DNA of 64,000 nt from contig NZ_CH902583.1 of assembly GCF_000152965.1 (NCBI RefSeq), forward strand, positions 3,291,694-3,355,693, in the 5' to 3' direction. Under the pieces are notes generated by a model that worked only from the letters and a program-made list of their open reading frames with translations, did not search any database and was not told where the DNA came from. A program made the position numbers and the translations under genes. How positions within the stretch are numbered: position 1 is the stretch's first letter; each line of letters opens with the position of its first letter. Origin of the DNA: Roseobacter sp. MED193. GTDB lineage: Bacteria > Pseudomonadota > Alphaproteobacteria > Rhodobacterales > Rhodobacteraceae. This document shows, piece after piece, positions 17,023 to 25,653 of the stretch.

Positions 17023-17615
17023 CCGTTCCAACACTTCCCCTACATCTGGTTGGAAGCCTCGAGCGGGGCCTGGTCGCGAGTGTGACGGCTGCCACCTCGG
17101 GTTTTACCGGTAGCCAGCAAGTGCAGGACTGGGGCGGCGAATGGTGGGAGTTCACCTTCGAGATTGCGCTGACCAGGGGCCGGGATGCGCGCCGCCTGGC
17201 GGCCTTCTTCGCCGGGCTTGGCGGAATGCGCGGGCGTTTCCTGTTCTGCGATCCCTCAGCCGGTCGCTCGGATCTCCTGGCCGATCCCATTGTCAGCGGT
17301 GCCGGGCAGACCGGGAATGCGCTTGTCACAAGCGGATGGGCGCCCTCATCGCCTGCGCTTGAGGCCGGTGACTTCATCTCGCTTGGCAGCGATACCGATA
17401 CGCGGCTTTATCAGATCACCGCAGATGCCGTTGCGAATGGATCGGGCGCGGCCACCCTGAAGATCACGCCCCGTCTGCGATCCTCACCCTTGAACGGCGC
17501 CGCCCTGGAAATCATCGCACCTGCTGTCCTGTTGCGCCTCACCGGCCCGGTGCCGACCCGGATTACCCGAGCCGACAGCCACCGTTTCAGCGTTACCGCC
17601 CGGGAAGCGCTCTGA
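17019..17615 (+). CDS. Distal tail protein
   Basis: A 198-residue protein overlapping the tape measure stop by four bases. It starts MTVPTLPLHLVGSLERGL and contains QDWGGEWWEFTFEIALTRG and LGGMRGRFLFCDPSAGRS, a pattern of phage minor tail proteins located directly after the tape measure. By position it should form the ring at the distal end of the tube. No enzymatic motif is seen. Confidence 0.75.
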   Translation: MTVPTLPLHLVGSLERGLVASVTAATSGFTGSQQVQDWGGEWWEFTFEIALTRGRDARRLAAFFAGLGGMRGRFLFCDPSAGRSDLLADPIVSGAGQTGNALVTSGWAPSSPALEAGDFISLGSDTDTRLYQITADAVANGSGAATLKITPRLRSSPLNGAALEIIAPAVLLRLTGPVPTRITRADSHRFSVTAREAL

Positions 17616-18175
17616 TGAGCCGGGATGTCACAGCAGGTTTTGCGACGGCGCTGTCCGAACAGTCGTTGCGCCCCATTCTGCTCTTCGAAGGGGAATTTGC
17701 CTCGGGCTGGGTGCGGGTCTGGACGGGGCTTGGGGAACTTCCCTGGGACGGCAAGATCTGGTCCGGGTTGGGCAGTCTCATCAGCATTGGCGCTTTGGAA
17801 GAAACCAGCGATGTAGTCGCCAGCGGCACCATGATCTCGCTCTCGGGCGTGCCGCTCGAGATGGTTGGGATTGCCATCGAGGAAGCGCGGCAGGGCAAGC
17901 CGGGACGGGTCTGGTTGGGACTACTTGACGATACCCTGAACGTCATTGCCGATCCGGTACAGGCCTTCCAGGGCCGGCTCGATGTGCCGGAGATCACCGA
18001 CAATGCGCAAAGTTGCACGGTAACGATCAGCTATGAAAGCCGGCTCATCGATCTCAATAGACCGCGCAGTTGGCGCTACACCCACGAAAGCCAGCAAGCG
18101 CTTCACCCCGGCGACCGTGGCTTTGAACATGTCGCGACCATTCAGGACAAGGAAATCACCTGGGGGCGTGGGTGA
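17615..18175 (+). CDS. Phage tail tip protein
   Basis: A 186-residue protein beginning MSRDVTAGFATALSEQSLRP, with RVWTGLGELPWDGKIWSGLG and the DVPEITDNAQSCTVTISYESRLIDLNRP region. The start touches the previous stop (TGATG). Proteins with this sequence pattern precede the DUF6950 and tail tip genes in many alphaproteobacterial siphophages and gene-transfer-agent-like clusters. Role inferred from position. Confidence 0.7.
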   Translation: MSRDVTAGFATALSEQSLRPILLFEGEFASGWVRVWTGLGELPWDGKIWSGLGSLISIGALEETSDVVASGTMISLSGVPLEMVGIAIEEARQGKPGRVWLGLLDDTLNVIADPVQAFQGRLDVPEITDNAQSCTVTISYESRLIDLNRPRSWRYTHESQQALHPGDRGFEHVATIQDKEITWGRG

Positions 18176-18576
18176 GGCGGCCGGATTGGCAAGTTCGACT
18201 GGCTGGTGCCATTGAGGCGGCGCGGGAGATGCCTTTTTCCTGGGGCTCTCGCGATTGCGCAACCTGGGCTTTCGATATTCGGCGTGACCTGACCGGCAGT
18301 GAGGATGTCGCAGCCCTCTGGCGGGGCCGCTATCGCACGGCACTAGGCGCGCATCGCGTCATGAAACGCCTCGGCTGGGACAGTCTCGAAGCAGCCGGGC
18401 GGGATCTACTCGGGACGCCATTGCCCACTGTTTTGCAGGCCAAGCGTGGCGATCTGGTTCTGGGCGGGTCAGGCCCAGCTTACGGTGTTTGCGTGGGAGC
18501 CAAAGTTGTGTTCGTTGCCCCGGATGGTCTGACGTTTCTGCCGCTTGTCTCCTGCTCGCTCGCCTGGAGGGTCTGA
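18172..18576 (+). CDS. DUF6950-like tail protein (NlpC/P60-related)
   Basis: A 134-residue protein with a GTG start in the overlap with the previous stop (GTGA). The PFSWGSRDCATWAFDIRRDLTG segment, RGRYRTALGA and AKRGDLVL match DUF6950. The Cys in RDCATW corresponds to the nucleophile of NlpC/P60 cysteine peptidases, so it may cut peptidoglycan as the tail tip enters the cell, but a matching catalytic His is not obvious. It sits before the large tail tip gene, where lambda has gpK. Confidence 0.78.
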   Translation: MRRPDWQVRLAGAIEAAREMPFSWGSRDCATWAFDIRRDLTGSEDVAALWRGRYRTALGAHRVMKRLGWDSLEAAGRDLLGTPLPTVLQAKRGDLVLGGSGPAYGVCVGAKVVFVAPDGLTFLPLVSCSLAWRV

Positions 18577-18581
18577 GGCTC

Positions 18582-21146
18582 ATGCCACCAGTTGTTCTTG
18601 GGGTTGCCGCATTGGGAGGCGCGGCCCTTGCTGCGGGCGGGATCGGTGCTGCGCTGGCGGCCGGCGGTCTCATCGGGATCGCGGCGAACTTTGGCGCCTC
18701 GATGCTGCTGTCCGCAGCAGCGCAAGCGCTCATGCCACAGCCCACGGTGGCGATGCAGGCGCGAACCGTGACCGTGCGCGAGCCGGTGATGCCCCGGGAG
18801 ATGGTCTATGGCCGCGCGCGCAAGGGCGGGGTGATCGTCTTTCTTCATGCGGGTGGCGACAAGGATCAGTACTTGCATCTGGTCATCGTGCTGGCGGCCC
18901 ATCGCGTCAAATCGATCGGGGCAATCTACTTCGAGGGAGAAGAGGCCATCAATGCCAACGGCGCGGCGCAGGGTCGTTGGTCCGGCAAGGTCACAGTGGA
19001 GAAGCGCCTCGGAGCGGAAGACCAGGCGGCCTTTGCAGGGCTGGTCGAAGAGGTCTCCGAGCACTGGACGGAGGAGCACCGTCTGGCAGGCTGTGCCGCG
19101 ATCTATCTGCGCCTCACCTACGATGCGGACGCTTTTCCGGGGGGCATTCCCAACATCACCGTCGACATGGAGGGGAAAGACGACATTCTGGATCCGCGTT
19201 CCGGAGACCAAGTCTACACAGAAAACGCCGCCCTCTGCGTGGCCGATTACATGGCGCATGCCACTTACGGGATTGGGGCAGGCATCGGCGCTGAAGACGG
19301 TATCGATCGCGATGCGCTGGTTGAGGCCGCGAATATCTGCGACGAGGCAGTGCCGCTTGCGGTTGGTGGAACGGAACCGCGCTACAACTGCAATGGCGTG
19401 GTGACACTGTCGGAAAGTCCGAAAACCATCATTGAGGCGATGCTGACCGCCATGGCAGGGCGCTGCATCTGGCAGGGCGGGCGATGGCGGCTGCAGGCCG
19501 GGGCCTATCGCATCCCGGAGATCATGCTTGGCGCGGATGATTTGCGAGAGGGCGGGTTACAGCTCACCACACGTCTCAGCCGGGCCTCCAACTTCAACGC
19601 CGTGCGGGGTCAGTTTGTCAGTCCGGAGAATGACTGGCAGCCTGATGACTTTCCGGCTTACGCCTCGGACGTCTACCTCACGGAAGATGGCGGCGAACGG
19701 ATTTGGCGGGATATTGCGTTGCCGTTCACCATCTCGGCCGCAGCCGCCCAGCGGTTGGCCAAGATCGAGCTGGAACGCGCGCGCCGCCAGATGAGCGTGA
19801 AACTCGATGGCAAGCTGAGTGCCTGGTCCGTGGCCGTGGGGGAGACGGTGCAGCTTGATTATGCTCGCTGGGGCTTTGCCGCGAAGCCCTTTGATGTGCA
19901 GTCGATGCGGCTGGACCTGGTGCAGATGGGCGATGCGCCGCTTTTGGTGCCGGAACTTGTTCTGCGCGAGACCTCACCGCTGATCTACGATTGGGACGCG
20001 TCCGAAGAGCAAATCTACGCAGCCGCGCCGCGCACAAACCTGCCATCGCCCTTTGCCGTGGCGGCTCCAGGGCGACCGGAGATTTCCGAAGAGCTGTACA
20101 TCACCCGCGATGGTGGGGGTGCGAAGGTTTTGATCTGGGTGACCTGGGCGGCGGCTGCCTCCAGCTTTGTCGGCCAGTATCAGCTGGAGGGGCAGCGTGA
20201 CGGGGGCGCCTGGCTCGATTGTGGCCGCACCGGTGGCACCATGCTGGAATTGCGTGATGCAAGCCCGGGACACTGGAAGTTCCGCGTCAAGGCGATCTCG
20301 GTATTGGGTGTGTCTTCCGATTGGCGAACGCGCGAGGCAGAGATCCTCGGGCTCACCGCTCCGCCCGAGGCGCTGCAAAACGTGACACTGCAGACGGCGG
20401 GCGGTCTTGCCGTCCTGAAATGGACCAGGGCAGCCGATCCGGATGTGCGTGTGGCGGGCAATATCGTCATTCGTCATAGCACCGAAGGCATCCCCTCCTG
20501 GGCCAACAGCTATTCAATGGACCGTGTGGCGGGATCGGAAGCCATTGCCGTGGTGCCGCTCAAACCCGGCAGTTATCTGCTCCGGGCCGAGGACAGCGGT
20601 GGTCGACTCGGGCCGGTGACGACCATCAGCACCAAGGGGGCACAGGCGCTGAGTTTTGCGCCCATCGACAGTTTGCGGGCCGATCCGGGCTTTCCGGGTG
20701 GGACGACGGACCTCGCGGTGGTTGGCGGCACGCTGCGGCTGGCCACCAGTACGGACGAGGCAGGCGTACCCGGCACCACCACTCTGGGAGGCCTCTACAG
20801 CTTCGGGGCAGGGCTGGATTTTGGCGCGGTCCGCCGCCTTCGGCTGCGTAGCCAGATCAGCGTGGCGGCGCTGGCGCTTCTGGATCAGATCGATGCGCGG
20901 ACGGAACCCATCGATGCCTGGGCGGATTTTGACGGCACCGAAGGGGCGGAAATCGACGTGGTCGTTGAGGTGCGTGAAACTGATGACGACCCTCTTGGGA
21001 CTCCCAACTGGGGCCCTTGGGGCCGTGTCGACAATCATGAAATCGAGGCCCGGGCAATAGAGGCGCGGGCCTGGCTCAGGACAGGAGATCCGGCGTTCAC
21101 GCCGGTGGTCACTGCCCTGCGGCTTCATGCGGACGAGGTGGCTTGA
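18582..21146 (+). CDS. Host specificity / tail tip protein (gpJ-like)
   Basis: An 854-residue tail tip protein. The ATG at 18582 follows a GGAGGG site. The N-terminus has a Gly/Ala-rich hydrophobic segment (residues 5-45, VAALGGAALAAGGIGAALAAGG) as in gpI/gpJ-like proteins, followed by VMPREMVYGRARKGGVIVFL, LVIVLAAHRVKSI and CNGVVTLSESPKTIIEAMLTAMAG. From about residue 510 there are fibronectin type III-like repeats (APGRPEISEELYI, PPEALQNVTLQTAGG) and a C-terminal beta domain. It contacts the receptor and determines host range. Confidence 0.88.
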   Translation: MPPVVLGVAALGGAALAAGGIGAALAAGGLIGIAANFGASMLLSAAAQALMPQPTVAMQARTVTVREPVMPREMVYGRARKGGVIVFLHAGGDKDQYLHLVIVLAAHRVKSIGAIYFEGEEAINANGAAQGRWSGKVTVEKRLGAEDQAAFAGLVEEVSEHWTEEHRLAGCAAIYLRLTYDADAFPGGIPNITVDMEGKDDILDPRSGDQVYTENAALCVADYMAHATYGIGAGIGAEDGIDRDALVEAANICDEAVPLAVGGTEPRYNCNGVVTLSESPKTIIEAMLTAMAGRCIWQGGRWRLQAGAYRIPEIMLGADDLREGGLQLTTRLSRASNFNAVRGQFVSPENDWQPDDFPAYASDVYLTEDGGERIWRDIALPFTISAAAAQRLAKIELERARRQMSVKLDGKLSAWSVAVGETVQLDYARWGFAAKPFDVQSMRLDLVQMGDAPLLVPELVLRETSPLIYDWDASEEQIYAAAPRTNLPSPFAVAAPGRPEISEELYITRDGGGAKVLIWVTWAAAASSFVGQYQLEGQRDGGAWLDCGRTGGTMLELRDASPGHWKFRVKAISVLGVSSDWRTREAEILGLTAPPEALQNVTLQTAGGLAVLKWTRAADPDVRVAGNIVIRHSTEGIPSWANSYSMDRVAGSEAIAVVPLKPGSYLLRAEDSGGRLGPVTTISTKGAQALSFAPIDSLRADPGFPGGTTDLAVVGGTLRLATSTDEAGVPGTTTLGGLYSFGAGLDFGAVRRLRLRSQISVAALALLDQIDARTEPIDAWADFDGTEGAEIDVVVEVRETDDDPLGTPNWGPWGRVDNHEIEARAIEARAWLRTGDPAFTPVVTALRLHADEVA

Positions 21147-21376
21147 TGGCCCAAACCCAAAGCTTTGTGATCGAAAACGACAGCGGTCTGGCGGTCCGCA
21201 CAAGGATCAACGAGGTGCTGGCCGCGCTCCAATCGGCGAATGCTGGACCAACCGGGCCGACCGATACACGCCCAGGCATGCTGTGGTTCGACACGAGTGC
21301 CTCACCACCTGTTCTGAAGATCCGCGATGCGCAGGACAGCGCGTGGCAAGAGTTCCTCGACGGCGGGACATACTGA
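21146..21376 (+). CDS. Small phage tail-associated protein
   Basis: A 76-residue protein starting MAQTQSFVIENDSGLAVRTRI, with VLAALQSANAGPTGPTD and PGMLWFDTSASPPVLKIRDA. This is the repeat unit often found at the N-terminus of tail fibre proteins in marine phages, here as a free-standing gene. Start ATG overlaps the previous stop (TGATG). It likely attaches to the tail tip or acts as a fibre base. Confidence 0.65.
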   Translation: MAQTQSFVIENDSGLAVRTRINEVLAALQSANAGPTGPTDTRPGMLWFDTSASPPVLKIRDAQDSAWQEFLDGGTY

Positions 21377-21403
21377 CAAGACCAAATCATCTGGAAGGCC
21401 ACC

Positions 21404-21715
21404 ATGACCGAAGGCAGCTTCATCGAAACCATCAACAGCGTCTTTGGCGGCGCGCTGACCACGCTGATCGGCGCCTTTACCGGGCGGCTGATGTACCATT
21501 CCGGCGAGGTCAAGCTTGGTCGACGCCGGTTCGTTGGCAAGGAGCTCCTGTGGGAGGTTCCTGTTGCGGTCGGCATGGCGATCATTGGTGAAGCGGTCGC
21601 AACCTACCTCGGACTGACGCAGCCTGTCAGTACCGGGTTGGTGGCCATGCTGGCCTATCTTGGCCCCCGTGGCACGGAAGCGCTGCTCTGCGCCTGGCTC
21701 GGGCGCAAGAAGTAG
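21404..21715 (+). CDS. Putative holin (LydA-like)
   Basis: A 103-residue protein beginning MTEGSFIETINSVFGGALTTLIGAFTGRLM, with a hydrophobic first helix, a charged loop, and further hydrophobic segments (VPVAVGMAIIGEAVATYLGL and VSTGLVAMLAYLGPRG). This is the layout of LydA-family phage holins, which open the inner membrane at the end of infection. It lies just before the endolysin and spanin genes, forming a lysis cassette. A GGAAGG site precedes the ATG. Confidence 0.75.
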   Translation: MTEGSFIETINSVFGGALTTLIGAFTGRLMYHSGEVKLGRRRFVGKELLWEVPVAVGMAIIGEAVATYLGLTQPVSTGLVAMLAYLGPRGTEALLCAWLGRKK

Positions 21716-21796
21716 GGCTTCAGCCCAACCCGACACAAAGACAACCACCAATCAACTCACCCGCCGTTCCGCGCGCGGGGCAAGGAGGCTCTTGCC

Positions 21797-22729
21797 ATGA
21801 CCCCTTATGACATTGCCAAATCCTACATCGGCGCCAATGAAGGTCCCGGTCCGGAAAACAACCCGGTCATTCTCGAGATGTACGCCACGGTCGGCCACGA
21901 TTGGGTGGAGCATGACAGCGTGGCCTGGTGCGCGGCCTTTGTCGGCCACTGCCTGGAACAGGCCGGGATCCGCTCGACGCGCAAACTGACCGCGCGCTCT
22001 TATCTTGATTGGGGCGTGCCGGTCGATATCGCTGAGGCGCAACCCGGCGACATTGGCATCATCCCGCGAGGGTCTTCCGGCTGGCAGGGCCATGTCTTCT
22101 TTGTCGATCGGATCGAAGGCGGCTGGGTCTGGGGGCTGGGCGGCAACCAGGGGGATGCGGTCAATATCCGGCGCTATCCGGTCTCGAAGCTGCTTGGCAT
22201 TCGTCGAGCAAGACACGTATCTCCCGCCACGCGCATGTCAGTGCGCGAGGTGCAGCAGCGGCTGAAGGACCGCGGCTATCATGAGGTTGGCGTTGCCGAC
22301 GGCCAGATCGGGCCGCGAACGCGGGGCGCGATCTTGGCCTTCCGAGATGATCATGCATTGCCGCTGGTCCCGATCATCGATGTCGCTCTGGAAGAGGCCC
22401 TGGTGGCAGCAGAGCCGCGACCTGTGGCACCGGAGCGTGCAGCCGGCATGCCGAAGCGTAGTCGCATTGTTGCTGCTAGTGACGCCCAGATCGGTGTCGG
22501 GCTTTTTGGCGTTGTTGGAACCGTGACAGCCCAGGCCGCACCGATCCTGTCAGACGCCGAGGCAGCGCAGGACGGGGTGGCGCGGTTGTTCGATCTGCTC
22601 AGCTTGAACGATCGGCTGTCAGGACTGGCGCCTTGGATTGGCGTGCTCTGCTTTGTCGTGGTGATCATCTGCGCAGTGCATGCCCGCCATGCCCGGATCG
22701 AGGACCACCGCAGCGGAAGGACGATGTGA
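21797..22729 (+). CDS. Endolysin: TIGR02594-type NlpC/P60 amidase with PG-binding domain and C-terminal membrane anchor
   Basis: A 310-residue peptidoglycan hydrolase. Residues 1-142 match TIGR02594 proteins: AWCAAFVGHCLEQAG with likely nucleophile Cys45, and GWQGHVFFVDR with likely His99. Residues about 147-190 form a peptidoglycan-binding module (SVREVQQRLKDRGYHEVG, IGPRTRGAILAFRDDHALP). The C-terminus has a hydrophobic segment near 284-303 (APWIGVLCFVVVIICAVHA), so the enzyme may be held at the membrane until lysis. It follows the holin gene and its stop overlaps the GTG just before the spanin gene. Confidence 0.88.
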   Translation: MTPYDIAKSYIGANEGPGPENNPVILEMYATVGHDWVEHDSVAWCAAFVGHCLEQAGIRSTRKLTARSYLDWGVPVDIAEAQPGDIGIIPRGSSGWQGHVFFVDRIEGGWVWGLGGNQGDAVNIRRYPVSKLLGIRRARHVSPATRMSVREVQQRLKDRGYHEVGVADGQIGPRTRGAILAFRDDHALPLVPIIDVALEEALVAAEPRPVAPERAAGMPKRSRIVAASDAQIGVGLFGVVGTVTAQAAPILSDAEAAQDGVARLFDLLSLNDRLSGLAPWIGVLCFVVVIICAVHARHARIEDHRSGRTM

Positions 22730-22731
22730 AC

Positions 22732-22989
22732 ATGATGGGGTTGATCACCAGCATGCTGGCGGGGCTGTCGCGACGGGTGGCTCTTTGGTTCAGCCTCGGT
22801 CTGGCGTTGATGGTCGCGCTCGCAATCACCTGGCGACGGGGCAGGGCGGCTGGCAAGGCGGCCTACGCAACCCGTCGCGCCGAGGCCCGCATTCGCGGGC
22901 TCACCACTTCGAGGGATATCCGTCATGAAGTTGAAACCTCTGATCCTGCTGATCTCGATCGCCGCCTTGACCGCTGGATGCGGGATTGA
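22732..22989 (+). CDS. Putative inner-membrane spanin (Rz-like)
   Basis: An 85-residue protein with one N-terminal membrane segment (VALWFSLGLALMVALAIT) followed by a short, highly charged helix (GRAAGKAAYATRRAEARIRG). ATG at 22732 chosen; a GTG at 22726, overlapping the endolysin stop, is also possible. Its end overlaps an out-of-frame lipoprotein gene, the arrangement typical of Rz/Rz1. It is shorter than most i-spanins. The pair would fuse inner and outer membranes in the last lysis step. Confidence 0.65.
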   Translation: MMGLITSMLAGLSRRVALWFSLGLALMVALAITWRRGRAAGKAAYATRRAEARIRGLTTSRDIRHEVETSDPADLDRRLDRWMRD

Positions 22990-23128
22990 TCGGCGTTTCC
23001 TGCGAGAGGATTGCGACTGGGCCCAGCCGATCCGCCCTGCGCGCGCCGATGTGCTCTCGGAAAACACCAAATCCCAGATCCTCGCCCATAATGAGATTGG
23101 CGCGCGTCTGTGCGGGTGGCGCCCATGA
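22925..23128 (+). CDS. Putative outer-membrane spanin lipoprotein (Rz1-like)
   Basis: A 67-residue protein with a signal peptide and lipobox: MKLKPLILLISIAALTAGC, with the Cys at residue 19 as the lipidation site. The mature part is 49 residues, with two later cysteines. It overlaps the upstream i-spanin-like gene by 65 bases in another reading frame, which is the usual spanin architecture. Position directly after the endolysin supports this. Confidence 0.72.
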   Translation: MKLKPLILLISIAALTAGCGIDRRFLREDCDWAQPIRPARADVLSENTKSQILAHNEIGARLCGWRP

Positions 23129-23144
23129 CGTTGACCCGTGGCTT

Positions 23145-23828
23145 TCAGTTGCGGCCGCAACACTGCTTGTATTTGCGGCTCGAACCGCAGGAACATGGAT
23201 CGTTCCGGCCGGGTCGCGGACCTGCTTTGAACGGTTGGCCCGGGAGGTTGGCCGGAACCTGCCCGGCGAGTTCGGGGCGAGATTGGTGGAGGATCGTCGC
23301 CACGCAGTTCGGGATCAGATCGGGGGCTTCACGGTCGATCTCATCGATCTCGTCATCCGTGAAATTGCTTTTTCCGATGTAGATGTCCTGCAGCGCCATG
23401 ATGAAGATCATCGTCGCCTGCGTTTCTTCATCTGCTGCATCCAGCAGATGTGACCAGGTATCCGGTCTGAGGCCCATCGCGCGGGTAAACCCATCGACCC
23501 AGGGTTCCCAGAGGGTCTCATCGCTGTTGGGATCGACCTCATAGATAGGCTCAATCCAGAGCGCATGCGTGATCGCGTCGGCCACGGAATTGTAATGGGC
23601 CATGACGGCACCGATTGTCTCTTCGGCTGTCTTCTGGTCGGGAAAACCGGCTTCACCTGTTTCCCCCCAAACGTGCGGCAACCATTCGGATGGTGGAATC
23701 ATATCCGGACAGGCCAGAACGCCGGTCACATACCCATCCAGCTCGCTGAGCGTCATGGGCATGCACTCCGTGGGCAGCGCATGCAGCAACACGCTGAGGC
23801 GATCAAGGCTTTGTTCGGATTGTCCCAT
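23145..23828 (-). CDS. UPF0149/YecA-like protein with SEC-C zinc motif (phage cargo)
   Basis: A 227-residue protein on the strand opposite to the late operon. Residues about 12-185 match the UPF0149/YecA helical domain (MTLSELDGYVTGVLACPDMIPPS, then WVDGFTRAMGL). The C-terminus has a SEC-C zinc-binding motif (GRNDPCSCGSSRKYKQCC), as at the SecA tail, where it binds ribosomes or SecB. Such proteins are common in bacterial chromosomes, and here one sits between spanin and fibre genes of a prophage, so it is probably cargo. Function unknown. Confidence 0.8.
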   Translation of the reverse strand: MGQSEQSLDRLSVLLHALPTECMPMTLSELDGYVTGVLACPDMIPPSEWLPHVWGETGEAGFPDQKTAEETIGAVMAHYNSVADAITHALWIEPIYEVDPNSDETLWEPWVDGFTRAMGLRPDTWSHLLDAADEETQATMIFIMALQDIYIGKSNFTDDEIDEIDREAPDLIPNCVATILHQSRPELAGQVPANLPGQPFKAGPRPGRNDPCSCGSSRKYKQCCGRN

Positions 23829-23915
23829 GCAGTTTCTCCCGGCATTTCCGGGGGTTTCTTAGCCGTGAGTTTGCCAAGTCGCAATCCGGCGCAATACCGG
23901 CTTTTGGAGCGAAAC

Positions 23916-24263
23916 ATGACGACTGCCACTTTGACCGAAGGTCCGGCCGTACTCGTTGGCTATGAATACCGTCTGCAACTCGAGGCAGAGAGCGCGGTGT
24001 TTCCAAACGAGGCGCGCTTTGCCGGGCAAGTTCGGAGAAACGCCAACGCCGAAACCGTGCTGGCCACGCTCACGAGCGAAGGTGGTACGATCCTGCGCCG
24101 TGGCGACAACACGCTGGAACTGATCATGCCTGAGACGGTGACGGCCGAACTCACGCCTGGGTCGGTCGTTTTGGATCTGGTGCGAACCGATCTCGCTCCA
24201 CCGCAGCACCTGAATGTCTTTCTGGAAATCCCCGTTCTGCTGCCGGTGACCCGAGGGCTGTAA
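23916..24263 (+). CDS. Tail fibre or baseplate accessory protein
   Basis: A 115-residue protein; ATG at 23916 (MTTATLTEGPAVLVGYEYR) preceded by a GGAGCGAA sequence. It is all-beta in character: YRLQLEAESAVFPNEARFAGQVRR and NTLELIMPETVTAELTPGSVVLDLVRT. This resembles immunoglobulin-like N-terminal domains of baseplate or fibre proteins. It begins the tail fibre gene group. The function assignment rests on composition and context. Confidence 0.6.
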   Translation: MTTATLTEGPAVLVGYEYRLQLEAESAVFPNEARFAGQVRRNANAETVLATLTSEGGTILRRGDNTLELIMPETVTAELTPGSVVLDLVRTDLAPPQHLNVFLEIPVLLPVTRGL

Positions 24264-24265
24264 TC

Positions 24266-24493
24266 ATGTCCGAGGTTGTCAATCTCATTCCTGCGACGGG
24301 TCCGATCCGGATTCGGGTCGCTTCACATGAACCGATCACGCTACGGCTTGGCGCGGGTCCAATCAGACTGCGTCTGCTCGGCACGCCAGGTCCGCAAGGT
24401 ATCCCGGGCCCACAAGGCGACAAGGGCGATCAGGGTGATCCCGGGATCACCATTCTTCCCACCGATACTCCCATCAATGGAGGACATTTTTGA
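24266..24493 (+). CDS. Short collagen-like phage protein
   Basis: A 75-residue protein with a C-terminal collagen-like Gly-X-Y run of about seven triplets (GTPGPQGIPGPQGDKGD continuing QGDPG). N-terminal half is beta-rich. Collagen-like segments in phage fibres form rigid trimers and are recombination-prone. It lies two bases after the previous gene and its stop overlaps the next start (TGATG). Confidence 0.65.
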   Translation: MSEVVNLIPATGPIRIRVASHEPITLRLGAGPIRLRLLGTPGPQGIPGPQGDKGDQGDPGITILPTDTPINGGHF

Positions 24494-25608
24494 TGGCCAA
24501 TACCATCCAGCTCAAACGCCGTGTCTCGGGCAATGCCGGTGCGCCGGCCGCGCTCAAATCCGGTGAACTGGCCCACAACGAGGTCGACGATACGCTCTAT
24601 GTCGGTAAGGGGGATGACGGATCAGGCAATGCTACCACGATCCTGCCCCTTGGCGGCCGAGGGGCGTTCATGGATCTTGGGAATTCCCAGACCATCGCAG
24701 GTGCCAAGACTTTTTCGCGGGTCCCCAAATCTGCGCAAGACGCGTCCGCGGCAACCGACCTTGTGCGCAAATCGCAATTCGATGCGGGACTTGGGGGAAA
24801 GGCATCGGCTAGCCATGGGCACGCGATCGGCGATGTGAGCGGGTTGCAGACGGCGCTCGATGGCAAATCCGACGATGCGCATGGCCATGTGATCGCGGAT
24901 GTGACGGGATTGCAGACGGCGCTCAACGAAAAGGCGCCCCTTGCGTCACCTGCGCTGAGCGGCGCGCCGACCGCCCCAACGCCCACATCCGGCACGAACA
25001 CGACCCAGATCGCGACGACGGCTTTCGTGCAGTCAGCGCTTGCGGGCTTTGGGGCAGGCGACATGCTCAAGGCCACCTATGACAGCAACGCCGACGGCAA
25101 GGTCGATGCGGCGGAGGCTGCCGATAGTGTGCCCTGGGCTGGCATCACGGGCAAACCATCCAGCTTCACGCCATCAACGCACAGCCATGCCATCGCGCAA
25201 GTGACCGGGCTGCAATCTGCCCTGGACGCAAAGGCGCCCTTGGCGTCGCCCGCATTGACCGGCACGCCAACAGCGCCCACGGCGACCAATGGCACCAGCA
25301 CGACGCAGGTTGCCACGACCGCCTTTGTGGCGGCCGCCATCGGCGCGCTGATCGATGCGGCACCCGGCGCGATGGACACGCTGAATGAACTGGCCGCTGC
25401 TCTTGGCGATGACCCGAACTTCGCCACCACAGTCACCAATGCACTCGCGGACAAACTGGCCAAGGCATCGAACCTTGCGGATGTGCCGAACAAGGCGACA
25501 GCGCGTTCGAACCTCGGGCTTGGATCCATTGCCACCCAGGCGGCCAGCAACGTGACCATCACCGGCGGCAGTATCTCCGGGGTCGCGCTCGATGGCGGGA
25601 CATTCTGA
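24493..25608 (+). CDS. Tail fibre protein with duplicated adhesin modules
   Basis: A 371-residue fibre protein starting MANTIQLKRRVSGNAGAPAAL. It contains repeated HGH...VTGLQ-ALD/N-K modules and two near-identical blocks: APLASPALSGAPTAPTPTSG and APLASPALTGTPTAPTATNG, each followed by a T-TTQ-ATTAFV segment, the latter a common phage fibre motif. The tail ends NLGLGSIATQAASNVTITGG. Such repeats trimerise and support receptor-binding. The N-terminus (SGELAHNEVDDTLYVGKGD) is shared with other fibres that attach to the tail. Confidence 0.82.
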   Translation: MANTIQLKRRVSGNAGAPAALKSGELAHNEVDDTLYVGKGDDGSGNATTILPLGGRGAFMDLGNSQTIAGAKTFSRVPKSAQDASAATDLVRKSQFDAGLGGKASASHGHAIGDVSGLQTALDGKSDDAHGHVIADVTGLQTALNEKAPLASPALSGAPTAPTPTSGTNTTQIATTAFVQSALAGFGAGDMLKATYDSNADGKVDAAEAADSVPWAGITGKPSSFTPSTHSHAIAQVTGLQSALDAKAPLASPALTGTPTAPTATNGTSTTQVATTAFVAAAIGALIDAAPGAMDTLNELAAALGDDPNFATTVTNALADKLAKASNLADVPNKATARSNLGLGSIATQAASNVTITGGSISGVALDGGTF

Positions 25609-25653
25609 TCCCCGACAGCTTCGACTTCATAGTCAGACAAGGAGGCAGGCCAC

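Noticed and set aside
15382-17034. 550-residue reverse-strand frame
   Set aside because: Shadow of the GC-rich tape measure gene; Arg/Gly/Pro-rich composition without motifs.
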